Below, piece after piece: positions 25,801-37,800 of a stretch of 64,000 nt of DNA. Numbering within the stretch: the stretch's first letter is position 1; each line of letters begins with the position of its first letter. A program made the position numbers and the translations under genes. Source of the DNA: Amorphophallus konjac (lineage: Eukaryota > Streptophyta > Magnoliopsida > Alismatales > Araceae); assembly GCA_022559845.1 (NCBI GenBank), contig CM040121.1, positions 568,404,140-568,468,139 of the forward strand, in the 5' to 3' direction. The notes beneath the pieces are model-generated. The model made no database searches. It worked only from the letters and a program-made list of their open reading frames with translations, and had not been told where the DNA came from.

Positions 25801-28800
25801 CAGCAAGTTTGAGTTTTGGCTTCACGAGGTGCACTTTTTGGGGCACGTGATTCCTAGTGATGGTATTTTCGTGGATCCAGCCAAGGTCGAGGCAGTGATG
25901 CAGTGGCCGAGGCCAAGGTCCGTGATAGAGATTCGGAGTTTCTTGGGGCTTGCAGGCTATTATAGGAGATTCATTCAGGATTTTGCTCGTGTTGCAGCCC
26001 CGATGACCAGGCTTACGCGGAAGGATGTGTCGTTTGTCTGGACTGTTGAGTGTGAGCAGAGCTTTATGGAGCTTAGGAGGTTGCTCACCTCGGCACCGGT
26101 GTTGGTGTTGCCTTCTGGATCGGGAGGTTTTGTAGTGTGTACAGATGCTTCCGGGGTGCTGATGCAACACGGTAGAGTGGTGGCTTATGCATCTCGGCAG
26201 CTATAGCCACATGAGGAGCACTACCCTACCCACGACCTTGAGTTAGCGGCTGTGATCTCTGCATTCAAGATTTGGAGGCATTATCTGTACGGTGAGAAGT
26301 ACGAGGTGTTCACAGACCATCAGAGTTTGAGGTATGTGTTCAAGCAGAAGGACCTTAATCTCATGCAGAGGCGATGGATGGAGTATATGAAGGATTATGA
26401 CTTCACCCTGTCTTATCAGCCGGGCAAGATAAATGTCGTTGCCGATGCCTTGAGCAGGAAGGTTGTGATCAGTGCTATGATGATGAGGAAATGGAGGCTC
26501 TGGGAGCAGGTGCCATCCGTGTCATTTCAGCTCAAGGTTCCCCAAGAGCCAGGGTCAGCTGTTCTTGCGAGCTTGACTGTCACACCAGCTATTCGTCGTC
26601 AGGTGACAGATGCTCAGCGTCCAGACCCTGAGTTGCCCAAGATTTTGGCTTTGGCTGATGTGGATTGCGGCGAGGACGGAGCTGTGAGATTCCGTGGCAA
26701 GCTATACGTCCCAACCGAGAAGCTAGTGAGACGTGCGGTGTTACTAGAGGCTCATGGGAGTCGGTACAATGTGCACTCAGGTGCGACGAAGATGTTTCAG
26801 AACTTGAAGAGGCAATTCTGGTGGCCTGACATAAAGAGAGATATTGCAGAGTGTGTGGCCAGATGCCTAACCTATCAGCAGGTGAAGACGGAGCATCAGC
26901 GACCAGGAGGTACGCTTCAGCCCTTGGAAGTTCCCGCGTGGAAATGGGACCACGTGACCACAGATTTTGTGGTGGGATTGACGAGGACTCCGAGTGAGCA
27001 GGATAGTATTTGATTGCTGGTAGATAGGCTGACGAAGGTGGCTCGGTTGTTATCGATCACAGTCAGCTGGAGTGTGCCCAAGTTGGCTCGTCTCTATGTG
27101 GAGCGGATCGTACCCTTGCATGGAATTTCCACTTCCATTGTGTCAGATCGAGATCCGGGTTTCACTTCTAGATTCTGGAGGAGTTTCCAGCGAGCTCTTG
27201 GCACGGAGTTAGCGTTTAGCTCAACTTATCATCCTCAGTCCGATGGTCAGTCAAAGAGGACCATCCAGACGCTAGAGGACATGTTGAGATCCTGTTGCCT
27301 GGAAAGACAAGGGATTTGGATTCACCATCTACCATTGGTGGAGTTTGCCTACAACAACGGCTATCATTCGAGCATTGGGATGACTCCTTATCAAACGTTG
27401 TACGGGCGACCGTGTCGGACTCCACTCGATTGGTCGGAGGTTGGTGAGCGTGTTGTGACGGGACCGGAGCTGGTGCAGCAGTGCATTGATGTGGTGCATC
27501 TGGTCCGTCAGAACATGTTGGCAGCGCAGAGTCGACAGAAGAGCTATGCCAATCGGAGAAGGCAACCACTCAGTTTTGCGGTCGGTGACCGTGTATTTTT
27601 GAGGGTTTCTCCCATGAAGGGAGTGATGCGATTTGGACAGCGTGGGAAGTTGAGTCCCCGCTATGTTGGTCCTTTTCTCATCGTGGAGCGCATTGGCGAG
27701 GTTGCTTATCGGTTGCAGCTACCTCCTGAGTTTGTAGCGGTGCATGATGTGTTCCATGTCTCGATGTTGAGGAAGTATATGTCCGATGATTCTCATATGT
27801 TGAAGATTCCGTTTGGCCCGAGATGACTCCCGATCTGTCTCTACCGGAGTTCCCTATCCGTATTGAGGATCGGCGAGAGCAGCACCTGCGGAACAAGGTT
27901 ATCGCTCTGGTTAAGGTGGTGTGGCAGTGGCACTCTGGTGGTGAGGCGTCTTGGGAGCGTGAGAACGAGATGCGTCAGCAGTTCCCTTATTTGTTCGAGT
28001 AAATAACCTTTTTTCTTTCCCTTATGCTTTATTTTAAATTTCGAGGACGAAATTTGTTTAAGGAGGGAGGGCTGTAATATCTCGGACCCTTCGGATCCTT
28101 GTTCTTGGGTACCGGATTTATTTTCTCGGAGAATTTGTTCTCATTATGCCCGGAATTATCTTTCGGACATTTTTCGGGTTCGGATCCGTGCGTTTCGGAG
28201 GTCCCAGAACGTGTTTTGCGATTTTCGCGTGTTTTTCTCCGGCAAACCTACGGAACCCCGTAGCGGGCGAACCGAGTCATTCACCTACTACGGGATGGTA
28301 CCACGGCGATCAACGTGTTCCAAGGATCGCGGCGGTATATTTTCTATTTTTTTCATATTTTTTGAAAAATCTGAATTTTTTATATAACCCCATTTCTTTT
28401 TCTTTTTCTTTTTCTTTTCTCCTTTCTCTTTCTTCTTATTCTTCCTCCCTTTCTCTCCCGTGCGCACGCGACCGTGGCCCCCCTCCTCTTCCGACGACGA
28501 CTCCGACGTGCTCCCCTCCGACTGCAGACGGCGGTGAGACGACAGTACGGCGACGACGGTGGCGGCGTGGCGATCGCGGCGGCGTGCGGTGCTCGGTGAG
28601 ATCGTGGGAGCTCGTGAGGTTTCAAGCGGGTTTTTGGAGATCGGCGGCGATCCACCGCGTTTCGAGCGATTCCGAGGTAGGGTGAGCATCCTTAGCTCGG
28701 CATTTATCTTCCCCGTGATTTCTAGGCCGAGGCGAGGTCGAGAGGGGGCTATTTTGTGCCAGGAAAGGAAAATCATGCTTTGGGGTGTGAGTGGCCGATC

Positions 28801-31800
28801 TAGCGTTTTAATCCGCCATTTTGTGGTTTGTGGGCATCAAAAGATGCATTGGGGGCTTGGGAACAAGCTTCCCTTTTGTTTCCCCTTCACCCGGGGGTGA
28901 ATGGGGCGGGAATGGCTATTTTGGAGTTTTCCCGCCGTTCTCGATTTTCTGGAACGCTGACGGTCATTCCAATGACCGCCACTTCCTTCTAGCGGTCCCC
29001 GTACGAGGGCCAGACCTAGGGCGTATGGTCTGTGTGTGCACACGTGGTTGGGGGCGGTTGGACCCGCGCTGACGAGCACGACCCCAGCTAGTCACTTGTT
29101 CTGTGGTTACTTATACGGTGTCTCAGTTCCCGCTGGGCCGGAGGGAGACACCCGAGACGCGGTTTAAGACGTCAGTGGACGCATCCGACCTTGCTTCTAG
29201 TGGGTTGGTACTCCTGTCTTTGTCTGGTAGCGACTCTTGGGTTTTGACGAGTTGTCTTGGTTTTTGTGCCGTGCGTTCGATACTAGACGTAGTAGAGCTT
29301 TTCCGTTTATTTATTCTTGCAGCTCTCCGTTCTATGTCCTGCTAATAGTAGCTTGTGGTTACTTTCCGCGCAGTTTCTCGATTTACGAGGTGGGAACCGG
29401 ATGATCCCTATTGAGCCTTTTGTTTTAAGGCTCATTCCCTGCGTGTTTTTCGCGTTTCAGTTGAGACGAGGCTTCAGGGGAGCGCTTTCGAGGCTCCACG
29501 TGGTTCAGGTGTCCAAGGTTAGTCTCCGGTTACCAGTTGCCAGTTCTGGGGTATGCCCTGCGTAATTGTACCTTTCTCTTTGGACTGTACTAGTTGTGTA
29601 TATTTTAGACTGCTGTTATTATTGTGGACCATGTAATTTAATTAATGTCATTATTAATTTCCTGCTCATTCATGTTAATTGTGTTGTTCTGCAATTATTT
29701 TAGATTCTTGTGTATCTCCACACCATCCCTTTTAACCCTTCCGAGTATTCGGGCTCGTGGGTGGCGGTTCGGGATTCGGGTTATCGGGCCACTCTCGGTA
29801 TTCGGATCACGGGTCGTTACAAAACCCCTCCCCCAGGGGGTTTAGGACAGAGGGGTTTACGCGTGGCAAAAGCAGGCCTTTTTTTATTTAAAAAAATTTT
29901 TTTAGTTCTGGATGGGTTTTAGGCAGACCAACCCCAGGGGCTGGGTTGGTCCGCCTAAACTCGGGGTTTAGGCGGACCAGACTAGGCCTCCAGTCGGGTC
30001 CGCCTAAACCCCAAGGGGGTTGGCGCGCGGTCCAGCTGGGGGCTGATTTTTTTGTCAAAAAAACTTTTTTTGTGAAGCAGGGTTGTAGGCGGACCAACCT
30101 GGGGGGCCTGGTTGAGGGTTTAGGCGGAGCAGGTGTATGGGAGAGAGGGGGGGCAGTCTCCACCTCTATAAAATCCCATTTTTTGCTATTTTTATCCTAC
30201 TTTGACTAACTACAAGAGGACAAAAAGGATACTGGAGGATAATGGAGCTGGACTGGTATTGCTTGCACGTGTGGACCCCGACGTGTGACTTTGCGCTTTC
30301 GAGGCTCGTTGAGTCTTTCGTCACCGAATCCTTCCACGTAGGGTATGCCGGTCAAATTCACAGGGAACTGGGAGAGACTGGGCTGGACAATGGCCGAGGG
30401 CCATCGGACTAGGAGGAGGGGGCGCCACCCCAATGGGGGTTCGCCCTGCCTGGGGTGCGGCCCCGTCCAGGGGCGAACTCCCCCCCCCCGGCGAGCCGTA
30501 ACCCTGAGGGGTGGCCCCAAGGGTCTTCCTTCGTCGTCTGGGGATGTCCTTTGAAAGACGGAGTGCTTAGAGATGTTGGGATCGGCCCGTAGGGGCTTGT
30601 TGATGCCGCGTTGTCGTTGCCACTCGCAAGGTGTTTGGGAAAATTCCTGACACACCTTGGGTTGTTGATTGGCTTGGGTGAGTGACTGACGGGCCTTAAA
30701 GTTGGCCTTGGGCTGAAGGCAGGGGCTCATAAGAGCTGAGAGAGTGACTCCCGGGCGTATGGGCCCGGCTTTGGCAGGCAGTCCCGGATTGGCCCGGGAA
30801 CTGAAAATAAGCGGCTTATCGCCGCATGTCTGACGGTCGGGGGTGGCCCCGACTTGCTGGAGGGTCGTCATAGGACATGGCTGGAGTGCTGGAGCCGTGG
30901 GTTGGACCTCGACTTGCTGTAGAATGGCCGGGATATGCACGCCCACAAGGTGTTCGGGGAAATTCCCGATAAGCGATGTGGGCCGTATATGAGTGCTATG
31001 GGATTCTAAGGCCCATGGTTGACCAAGATAGGTCTCCCTTTGACTTTAGAAAAGTGAATGTTGGCGTCTTAAGGGTAGATCTCGGCCTCATTGCTGGGTG
31101 CCACGTGTCGTGGCCTGTCGTCGGGGCGCCCCCGGGTTGCCCCGGGTGGCTGTGTGGAGCGCGGGTAAACCCGCAGATTGAGTTATCGGGGCTAACGCCA
31201 AGCAATTGTTGATGTCGCCGTTGGTTATGGCTAACTGGTTCGGACCCTTGGTTGGGCCCGGTGAGCCACAGGAGGGCCTGGGTAGCCCAGCCTTAAAGGT
31301 GTTCAGGAAAATTCCCGAACCCTTATTTCTTAATATTTCGCTGGGGAATTGTCTGGGTACAATAGCTAGCCCCCTCCTCAAGTGCCTTGATGCTCCCGAG
31401 GATCGTCGGGCAATTGAAGAAGTGTACGAAGGCATCTGTGGCGCGCACCAAGGTGGGAGGTCGATTGCAGGGATCCTATTACGAAGAGGTTACTGGTGGC
31501 CCACACTCCAACGCGACTGCTCGACATATGTTCGGGAATGCGATCGGTGTCAACGGTTCGACCATCTAGTCCACCAGCCAACCTTGGAACTCGTGACCCT
31601 GACCGAGCCTTATCCCTTCGCTCGGTGGGGAATCGACATCCTCAGCCTATTCCCGGTAGCCAAGGCTCAGACGAAGTTTATCATCGTCGCCATGGACTAT
31701 TTCTCCAAATAGATCGAAGCTGAAGCCACTACCAAGATAACCGAGACGGTAATCTAGAGTTTCGTTTAGAGGTCGATCATTTGTCGCTTTGGCATCCCCC

Positions 31801-34800
31801 GAGTAATTGTGAGCGATAACGGTCAGCAATTGAACTGCGCTTATTTTAAGAATAAGTGTGCCCACCTACACATTCGCAATCACTTTACTTCGGTGGCCCA
31901 CCCTCAAGCTAACGGACTGGTCGAGAATGCCAACAAAACTATCCTCAAAGGCATCAAAACCAGGCTCGAAAAAGCTAAGGGTAACTGGCTCGAGGAACTG
32001 CCTAGCGTACTATGGTCGCACCGAACCACCCCCAAAACTGCCACTGGTGAAACTCCGTTCCAATTGGTATATGGTACCGAGGCTGTGATTCCACTGGAGA
32101 TTGGCAGCCCGTCCCTACGAGTTATTAACTTCTCGCCTGAGCCGAACGAGCAGAAGTTACTAAAAAATTTAGACCTGGCGGACGCCCTAGCGACCGCCCA
32201 AGCCCTCATCTTCAACGTCGGCCTCCATGCTTCACCAGAGGACGGCAACAGAGAAGACGACGATCGCTTTGCCAAAGGAGGAAGAGGTAGAGAATACAAC
32301 GAACCCCCCTACGCAGCATGAAGAGGAGGAGGCACCCTTCGAGACCTTTTATAGGCCGAAGGTGGAGATTTTGTCTTAATTGATCCTCCCCTCGAAAAGA
32401 TACGAAGGGACTTTAATTAGAAGGCGGACGCCCTCCTCGAGGTGCAACCATGCCTCTCCATCACTAATTTCCTTCTACGGGAAAATGCGAAAAGGCAATG
32501 CATTCAACGCTTGAGAAGATAGAAAGGCGCCAGATCAGCACTGACGATTCAACTGATCGGCGCGTGACCTGACTGTTTGGCAGAAAATTCGCACAAGATA
32601 TCTGATACGCTGACGTCTGCAGATAAGATGAACCAAACCCAGTCAAACACAGTAAGGGGCATTTAAACATAATCTGGGCACCACTGCCATTGTATTCGAA
32701 AAAGGAAAGTGCACGGAAAGTTTCTAGATAACCCCCCCCCCCCCCAAAAAAGGGAAAGACCAGTAAAACAAGGGCCAACCAAGCTTAAAGGCGGAGGACC
32801 CTCGACAATCAACGATTCGCCCCCGGTTCCTTCGGCGACGGCCGTCCCAGGCACTGACCCCACTCGTGTGGGAACTGCCTCGACCGCGTGCTCTCCCAAG
32901 ACTGTCGGAGTTGGTGATCTCCCGTCCACAGAAGCGGAGGCATCCTCACTCCCCCCTCCATAGCTCGACGCTGATGAAGGAGAATCCAAACTTTCTTCAA
33001 CCGAGTCATAGCGTTGCCCGGGGTCGAAGACAAGCTCCTCGAGGACCTGCGCTTAGGCTAGCCCTACTGCCCGCCTGAAGCCTTGAGCGAAGCCCTTCCG
33101 CATCCCCTCCAATAGCCCGGCTCATAACAAGCGAAGGCGGCCTGCTTTAAGGCTTCGCGATACTCTTCCGAGTCCCGATATCGCGCGATCACCTCCGCCC
33201 GGACTCCTGTTGCCTCCACCTCAAGCTCGGCCACCCTCGCTCCGGCCTCAGCCAGCTTCGTTTCGGCCTCGGCCTCGGCCCGGGCGACTTCGGCTTCCCC
33301 CTTGATCCGCTCGGCCTCCTGGACCCGGCTCCCGAGCTCCTCTCGCTCGACCATCCACCGCTCCGAGCGCACCACGTGGGCTTGACGCTCCTCTTCCAGG
33401 AGCTTGCACTTAAGCTCGGTCGTATATTGAGCTTGAGCCAATCGCTCGGCCAGCGACCGAGATTCCTCCTGACTCGCCCGAGCTCGGGCCCGAAGTGAGG
33501 TCACCTCCCGCCGAAGAACCTCAAGCTCGGAGGTCAACTGTCCGATTCTCCGGTCGGACTCAGCGCAGACTCGAGTGTGAGCCCTCTCTTCACTCTCTGG
33601 CTGCGTAAAGAAATCAGTTATCCCAGCCCCTAGCTGAGCCACGAACAACCATCCTTCCATGACCCTTTTGAAAAGCATGGGAGGGGAGCAACGTCGGAAT
33701 TCCTCCCGAACTGACGGAGACGCCAGAGCTCGGCACCGATTATATAAGGAGGCATGGACGACGAACCGCCCTTGCTGCTGGGGAGAAGCCCTCCCTGGAG
33801 GAGTCAAGGCAGGGATATCCTCTCTGGACGTCCCCAAATTCAAGATTGTGCCGCTCGGCTCGGCCTGGACCCTTGGCCTGACTTCCTCCTCCTCACCGCG
33901 CACCCCAGCAGCCTCGGCCGGAACTTCGACACCAGCCTCTTCCACTTGCGCGCCTATGGGCTCAGCGGAGGTCTCCTCAGCTACGGCGGGCACCTCTGTC
34001 TCAACCACCGGAGGACTCGAGCGACGGGCACTCCCAGCCGGGGACTCCTCGGTCGGGCACAAGGTCTTCGCCTTCTTCAGCCGCCTCTTCTCGACGATCA
34101 GAGCCTTCATTGAAGACAACAGCAGCCATTCCCCGGGGTCCTTACGCTTGCATCCCCGTCGCTCCTGGCCACCTTCCCGAGAGACCCGCTTGCCCTTATC
34201 TCGGCAGAGGAAGGACCCTCAGGGACCCGAGATGCGTCGAGGGTGATCGCCTCCACTTGCTCGGCGACCTCCTGCTCCGATGGTCGCTCTTCATCATCAT
34301 CACCGCGCCTCGGTTCTGCCCAACAGAAGTCAAGTCGTCAGAAAAGGCTCTACTAACCATAACAAAAAGGCGCAACGCTGAGCCCCAAGGTCCTTACCTC
34401 CCGAAGGCAGTGCGCGGCTGGGAAAATCCTCAATGTTGCCGGAGTCATCAGCTCTACGGTCGACCGGCGATTATCCTGAAGAATCTTGGTCGCCTCTTCC
34501 AGCTCTGGAGAGATCTCGGGATGCTTCGCAGGGAATACAGGCTGGAAGTTCGGCTTGTCAGGGAAATTCCAGTAACATCCATCCTTGGTGAACCCTACCC
34601 ACAAGAATTGAGTTTTCCACCCCTTATGCGAGGAATCCCGAGGAGAAAGGGTCACGCAACTCCTCCCCCTTCTCGCCTGAAGATAAAAGAAACCCTTCCC
34701 GGCGTGGGTTTGTTCCTTCAGCTCGAAGAAGGTGTGAAAGAGGTCTAAAGACGTGGCGAGGCCACACGAGCGGTAGAGGGCGATGAAGGAAAAGATGAAG

Positions 34801-37800
34801 GTATAAGAATTGGAAACCAACTGGACAGGAGCCAGTTGGTAGAATCTCAGCAGCTGCTCAACGAAGGGGTGGAGAGGAAGACAGAAACTGCACTTCCAAG
34901 CTAAAAGAAAGATGCAGAAAAGGCCCGAACGAGTATCTAGACTTGACTCGTGAAGCTTGGCCGGGGAGAAGAAGTACTGCCATGGCAACTTGAAGCGGAT
35001 CTCGAGCTCCTTCACCTCAGACTCAAACAGGTCGCTGCAGAGATGAGAGCTACGCGCAGGTTTCGAGCCTCCCGCCCCCTGCTCGAACTCTTGAATATCA
35101 ACATCAATATCGCGCTCCGCCATAAAGAAACAACAAGGAGAAGAAGAGGTATCAGAGTCGGAAGAACTAGCCGGAAGGGGAAGCTGACCGATCGCCGTCG
35201 CCGTGGTCTCTGCCAACTCTGCAAAGGCCTCTACGATTTTTCGCTCCCTCTGGTCGTCTCCACGGTGCATGAATCCTCTCAGAGTGTGAATATGGTGAAG
35301 GAAAAAACCTTAAACGGAGAAAACGTAAAGCGCAAGCATATGCGAAACATATAGGCACCAACAGCCCTGAGAAGAATCGCCACGACGTTTCGAACTCCGA
35401 GGAATCATCATTACACCCGAGCCCCCATACACTAGGACAGCCACATTAAATGGCCCCTAATCTTTAAAACTGGGATAGCTCGCAATGGCCAATCCCCAAC
35501 TGAGCCACACATACAGCCCGATTATACTCTGCTCACCGAGCCCGATCTTTGGCTCAGGAGTAGGGGGGCAAGTGGAGAGGGTAAAATCAGCGGCCCAAAG
35601 ATATGTGGCCCGGAGTGGCCCAATAAGGTCCATTCTCGACCCAAACAGGCCGAACTCCCCAAGTGATAGCCCTTTTAACGGGCCCACTTAATTTGAAGCC
35701 CAAACTTGCTCGGCCTAATACTTCCTAGGCGGCCTTCAAGCCTGGAAGACCGAGTAACGGTCGCTCGGGAGGATCCCAAGCGGGATCCGAGCGTAACCGA
35801 CCGATGACGTCTCTGTCACCCGGGAAGAGTCCTAACGGGCGCCCCACTCTCGACTCGGCCACCAGACGCCTATCCAGGCGAATGTTACGCTGCCACCAGG
35901 AGCAGGAAACTCAAAGGGATAAGGGAGAGCAAGAGTCCTCAAGTTATGAAGAGCCCCCAATAAGGACGTAACTCCCCCTAGTCCCTCAAGCTTCCTTGAC
36001 TCTAGTGCGGGGCGAGCGACTATATAAACCCCAAGGAAACCCTCCAGAAAGGTAAGCCAATCTGAGCACTAAAACCACGCTTGTTGGTGGAGAGCGATCT
36101 AGTGCCCATCTCTTTCCTCCTCCCACACTTCTTCCACTTGCACTCTATCAATTTGTTGACTTAGGCATCAGAGGGTTTTCCCGGAGGTCACAACCCTGAG
36201 CTCCTCTAATCCGTTTCCTACCTTGCAGTATCCTCACTGGTGGCAGGCGATCGAAGTTCATCAAGGATCGTACGGCTCAAACTCCAGCACGAGATCACGC
36301 CTCTTCATGTGCTTAGAAATGCCAAAGCAGTGCTGGCCTTCTGGCTTCAACATGCTAACTTCAGGCCAAGGACAAGACATATCTTTTACTCCTCTCCAAT
36401 TTGTCCAACTATACCATTGTTTCACATGCGAAAAAACATGCGGACACACCGATGATGATTTAAAATTTGCAGGGTTTTAGGTATCATCAGCATGTTTATT
36501 TACATTTATTTATTTCGGGTTTTTTGTTTATCAAACGATTAAGGACTCGTGTACTGGATTTTTCCCCACTGACCGGAGTCGATGTTAATTTGTATCGCCA
36601 TAAAGTCCGAACACCTTTAATTAACTTTCAAAGAATGCCTTTTGTCTCTATGTATTGTCACAAATGATCTTGATGATCGCCCATTACAGGTACATACTCT
36701 TGAGGAGATATTTGAAGATTTTATTTCTTTGAACATATGTAATTTGGAGTGCATTCAGTCTTTTAAGACCTTTACATATAGTCCCGATTATGTAATCGGG
36801 TCTTCAGGATTACATACGGTTGTAATCAGACTATTTGAATTTGCTTCAATCTGCATTTAGACCGTTCGAATTTGCTTTCATCCTGATCGGACACTTGAAT
36901 TTGAATTCCATCATGATCAAACTGTTAGATCGCCAAGATGATCATTGTCGGTCCGTCGGAATTGTTTCATAGTTATGATCACTCTCTTGATTGTGATCGG
37001 ACCCTTAAGTTAACTTGATGTCCTTGAAGGACATTCCCGCGCAAAGCGGGGATATATTTGCAATTTCCCATCATCATGGTATTTCTATAATCTTTCCAAT
37101 CATCGAGGTATTTTTGCAATTTCAGAGGAACTCTAGACATTGCTACCCTTGTTGACCAAGGTTTGCCGGATCGCTCATACCGTCCGTCCCGATTTTTTGA
37201 CGGGACAGGACGGTACAGTACTATCCCGCTCCGTACCGTAAGGTGCGAAGAACCTTGATATATATAGTCTATGTAAAATAATACAAAAAAAATCGTAGGT
37301 TAGTTGGTTAGGCAATTTCTACCTTTCATCGAGGCGTCTCAGGATCGAATCCTGTGAAACGCCAATGGATTTTTAAGTTTTTTTGATTGAAAATCTTAAA
37401 AAAAAAAAAACGTATGCAATCGGTGGGTTTCGAACCCAAACCGCCGCCGAACAAACAAAGACGCTTAACCAACTTACCTATAAAATGTTTCATGTTTAAA
37501 ATAAAATATTAAATATATAAAGCATCCCGGTTGCGTCTCACAGACCGGTCGTCCCGGTCTGTGGTTGGGACAGTCCGAGACGGGCGGTTCGGACCGTCCC
37601 GAAACAGTTTGGCAAACCCTAACAGTTGACCCTTTCTAGGAATTTTTGCAATTTCTAACCCCATTCAGAGTATTCTTGCAATTTCAGGTATTTTTACAAT
37701 TTTTGACTCTTTCTGGGTATTTCTACCATTTCTTTACTTTTCGGAGATAGCCCTATCGTTTCTTGACTTCATGGGCATTCCTGTCATTTCTTAACCCTTC

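Larger units (their letters stand above)
21289..29821 (+). mobile_element. Tekay/Del-type chromovirus Z
   Basis: The order is truncated 5' LTR, tRNA-iMet primer site, gag, protease, RT-RNase H, integrase, chromodomain, polypurine tract and 3' LTR. The integrase-chromodomain order and the TGTAATATCTCGG LTR start are typical of the Tekay lineage. It lies in the G/C-rich array of Y2. At least five in-frame stops and three frameshifts make it non-functional. Confidence 0.9.
19456..31364 (-). mobile_element. Y-family solo LTR (Y2) inside T2 pol, carrying nested insertions
   Basis: It begins TGTTACGG and ends GGTACAATA (from AACA). The flanks GCCGG (19451-19455) and GCTAG (31365-31369) differ at the two positions expected from CpG decay. 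Removing it rejoins the T2 frame exactly. 19.5-21.29 kb matches the first part of Y1 (14.9-17.1 kb) and 29.82-31.36 kb matches the last part (17.0-18.56 kb). Without the nested DNA it would be about 3.1-3.4 kb. Confidence 0.8.
12232..36307 (+). mobile_element. Tat-lineage Ty3/gypsy retrotransposon T2 (internal region and right LTR), with nested insertions
   Basis: T2 internal DNA is found at 12232-14851, 18570-19455 and 31370-35572, about 7.7 kb in all. It encodes gag, protease, RT, RNase H and integrase in order, then an antisense ORF, a polypurine tract and the right LTR. Two Y-family LTRs with 5-bp target-site duplications split the pol gene. The 5' end of gag and the usual primer site are missing at the 12231 junction. 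Confidence 0.9.

Noticed and set aside
28146..28776. Overlapping ORFs on both strands next to the Z pol end
   Set aside because: They lie inside the 3' LTR, downstream of the polypurine tract, and have no recognisable domain.
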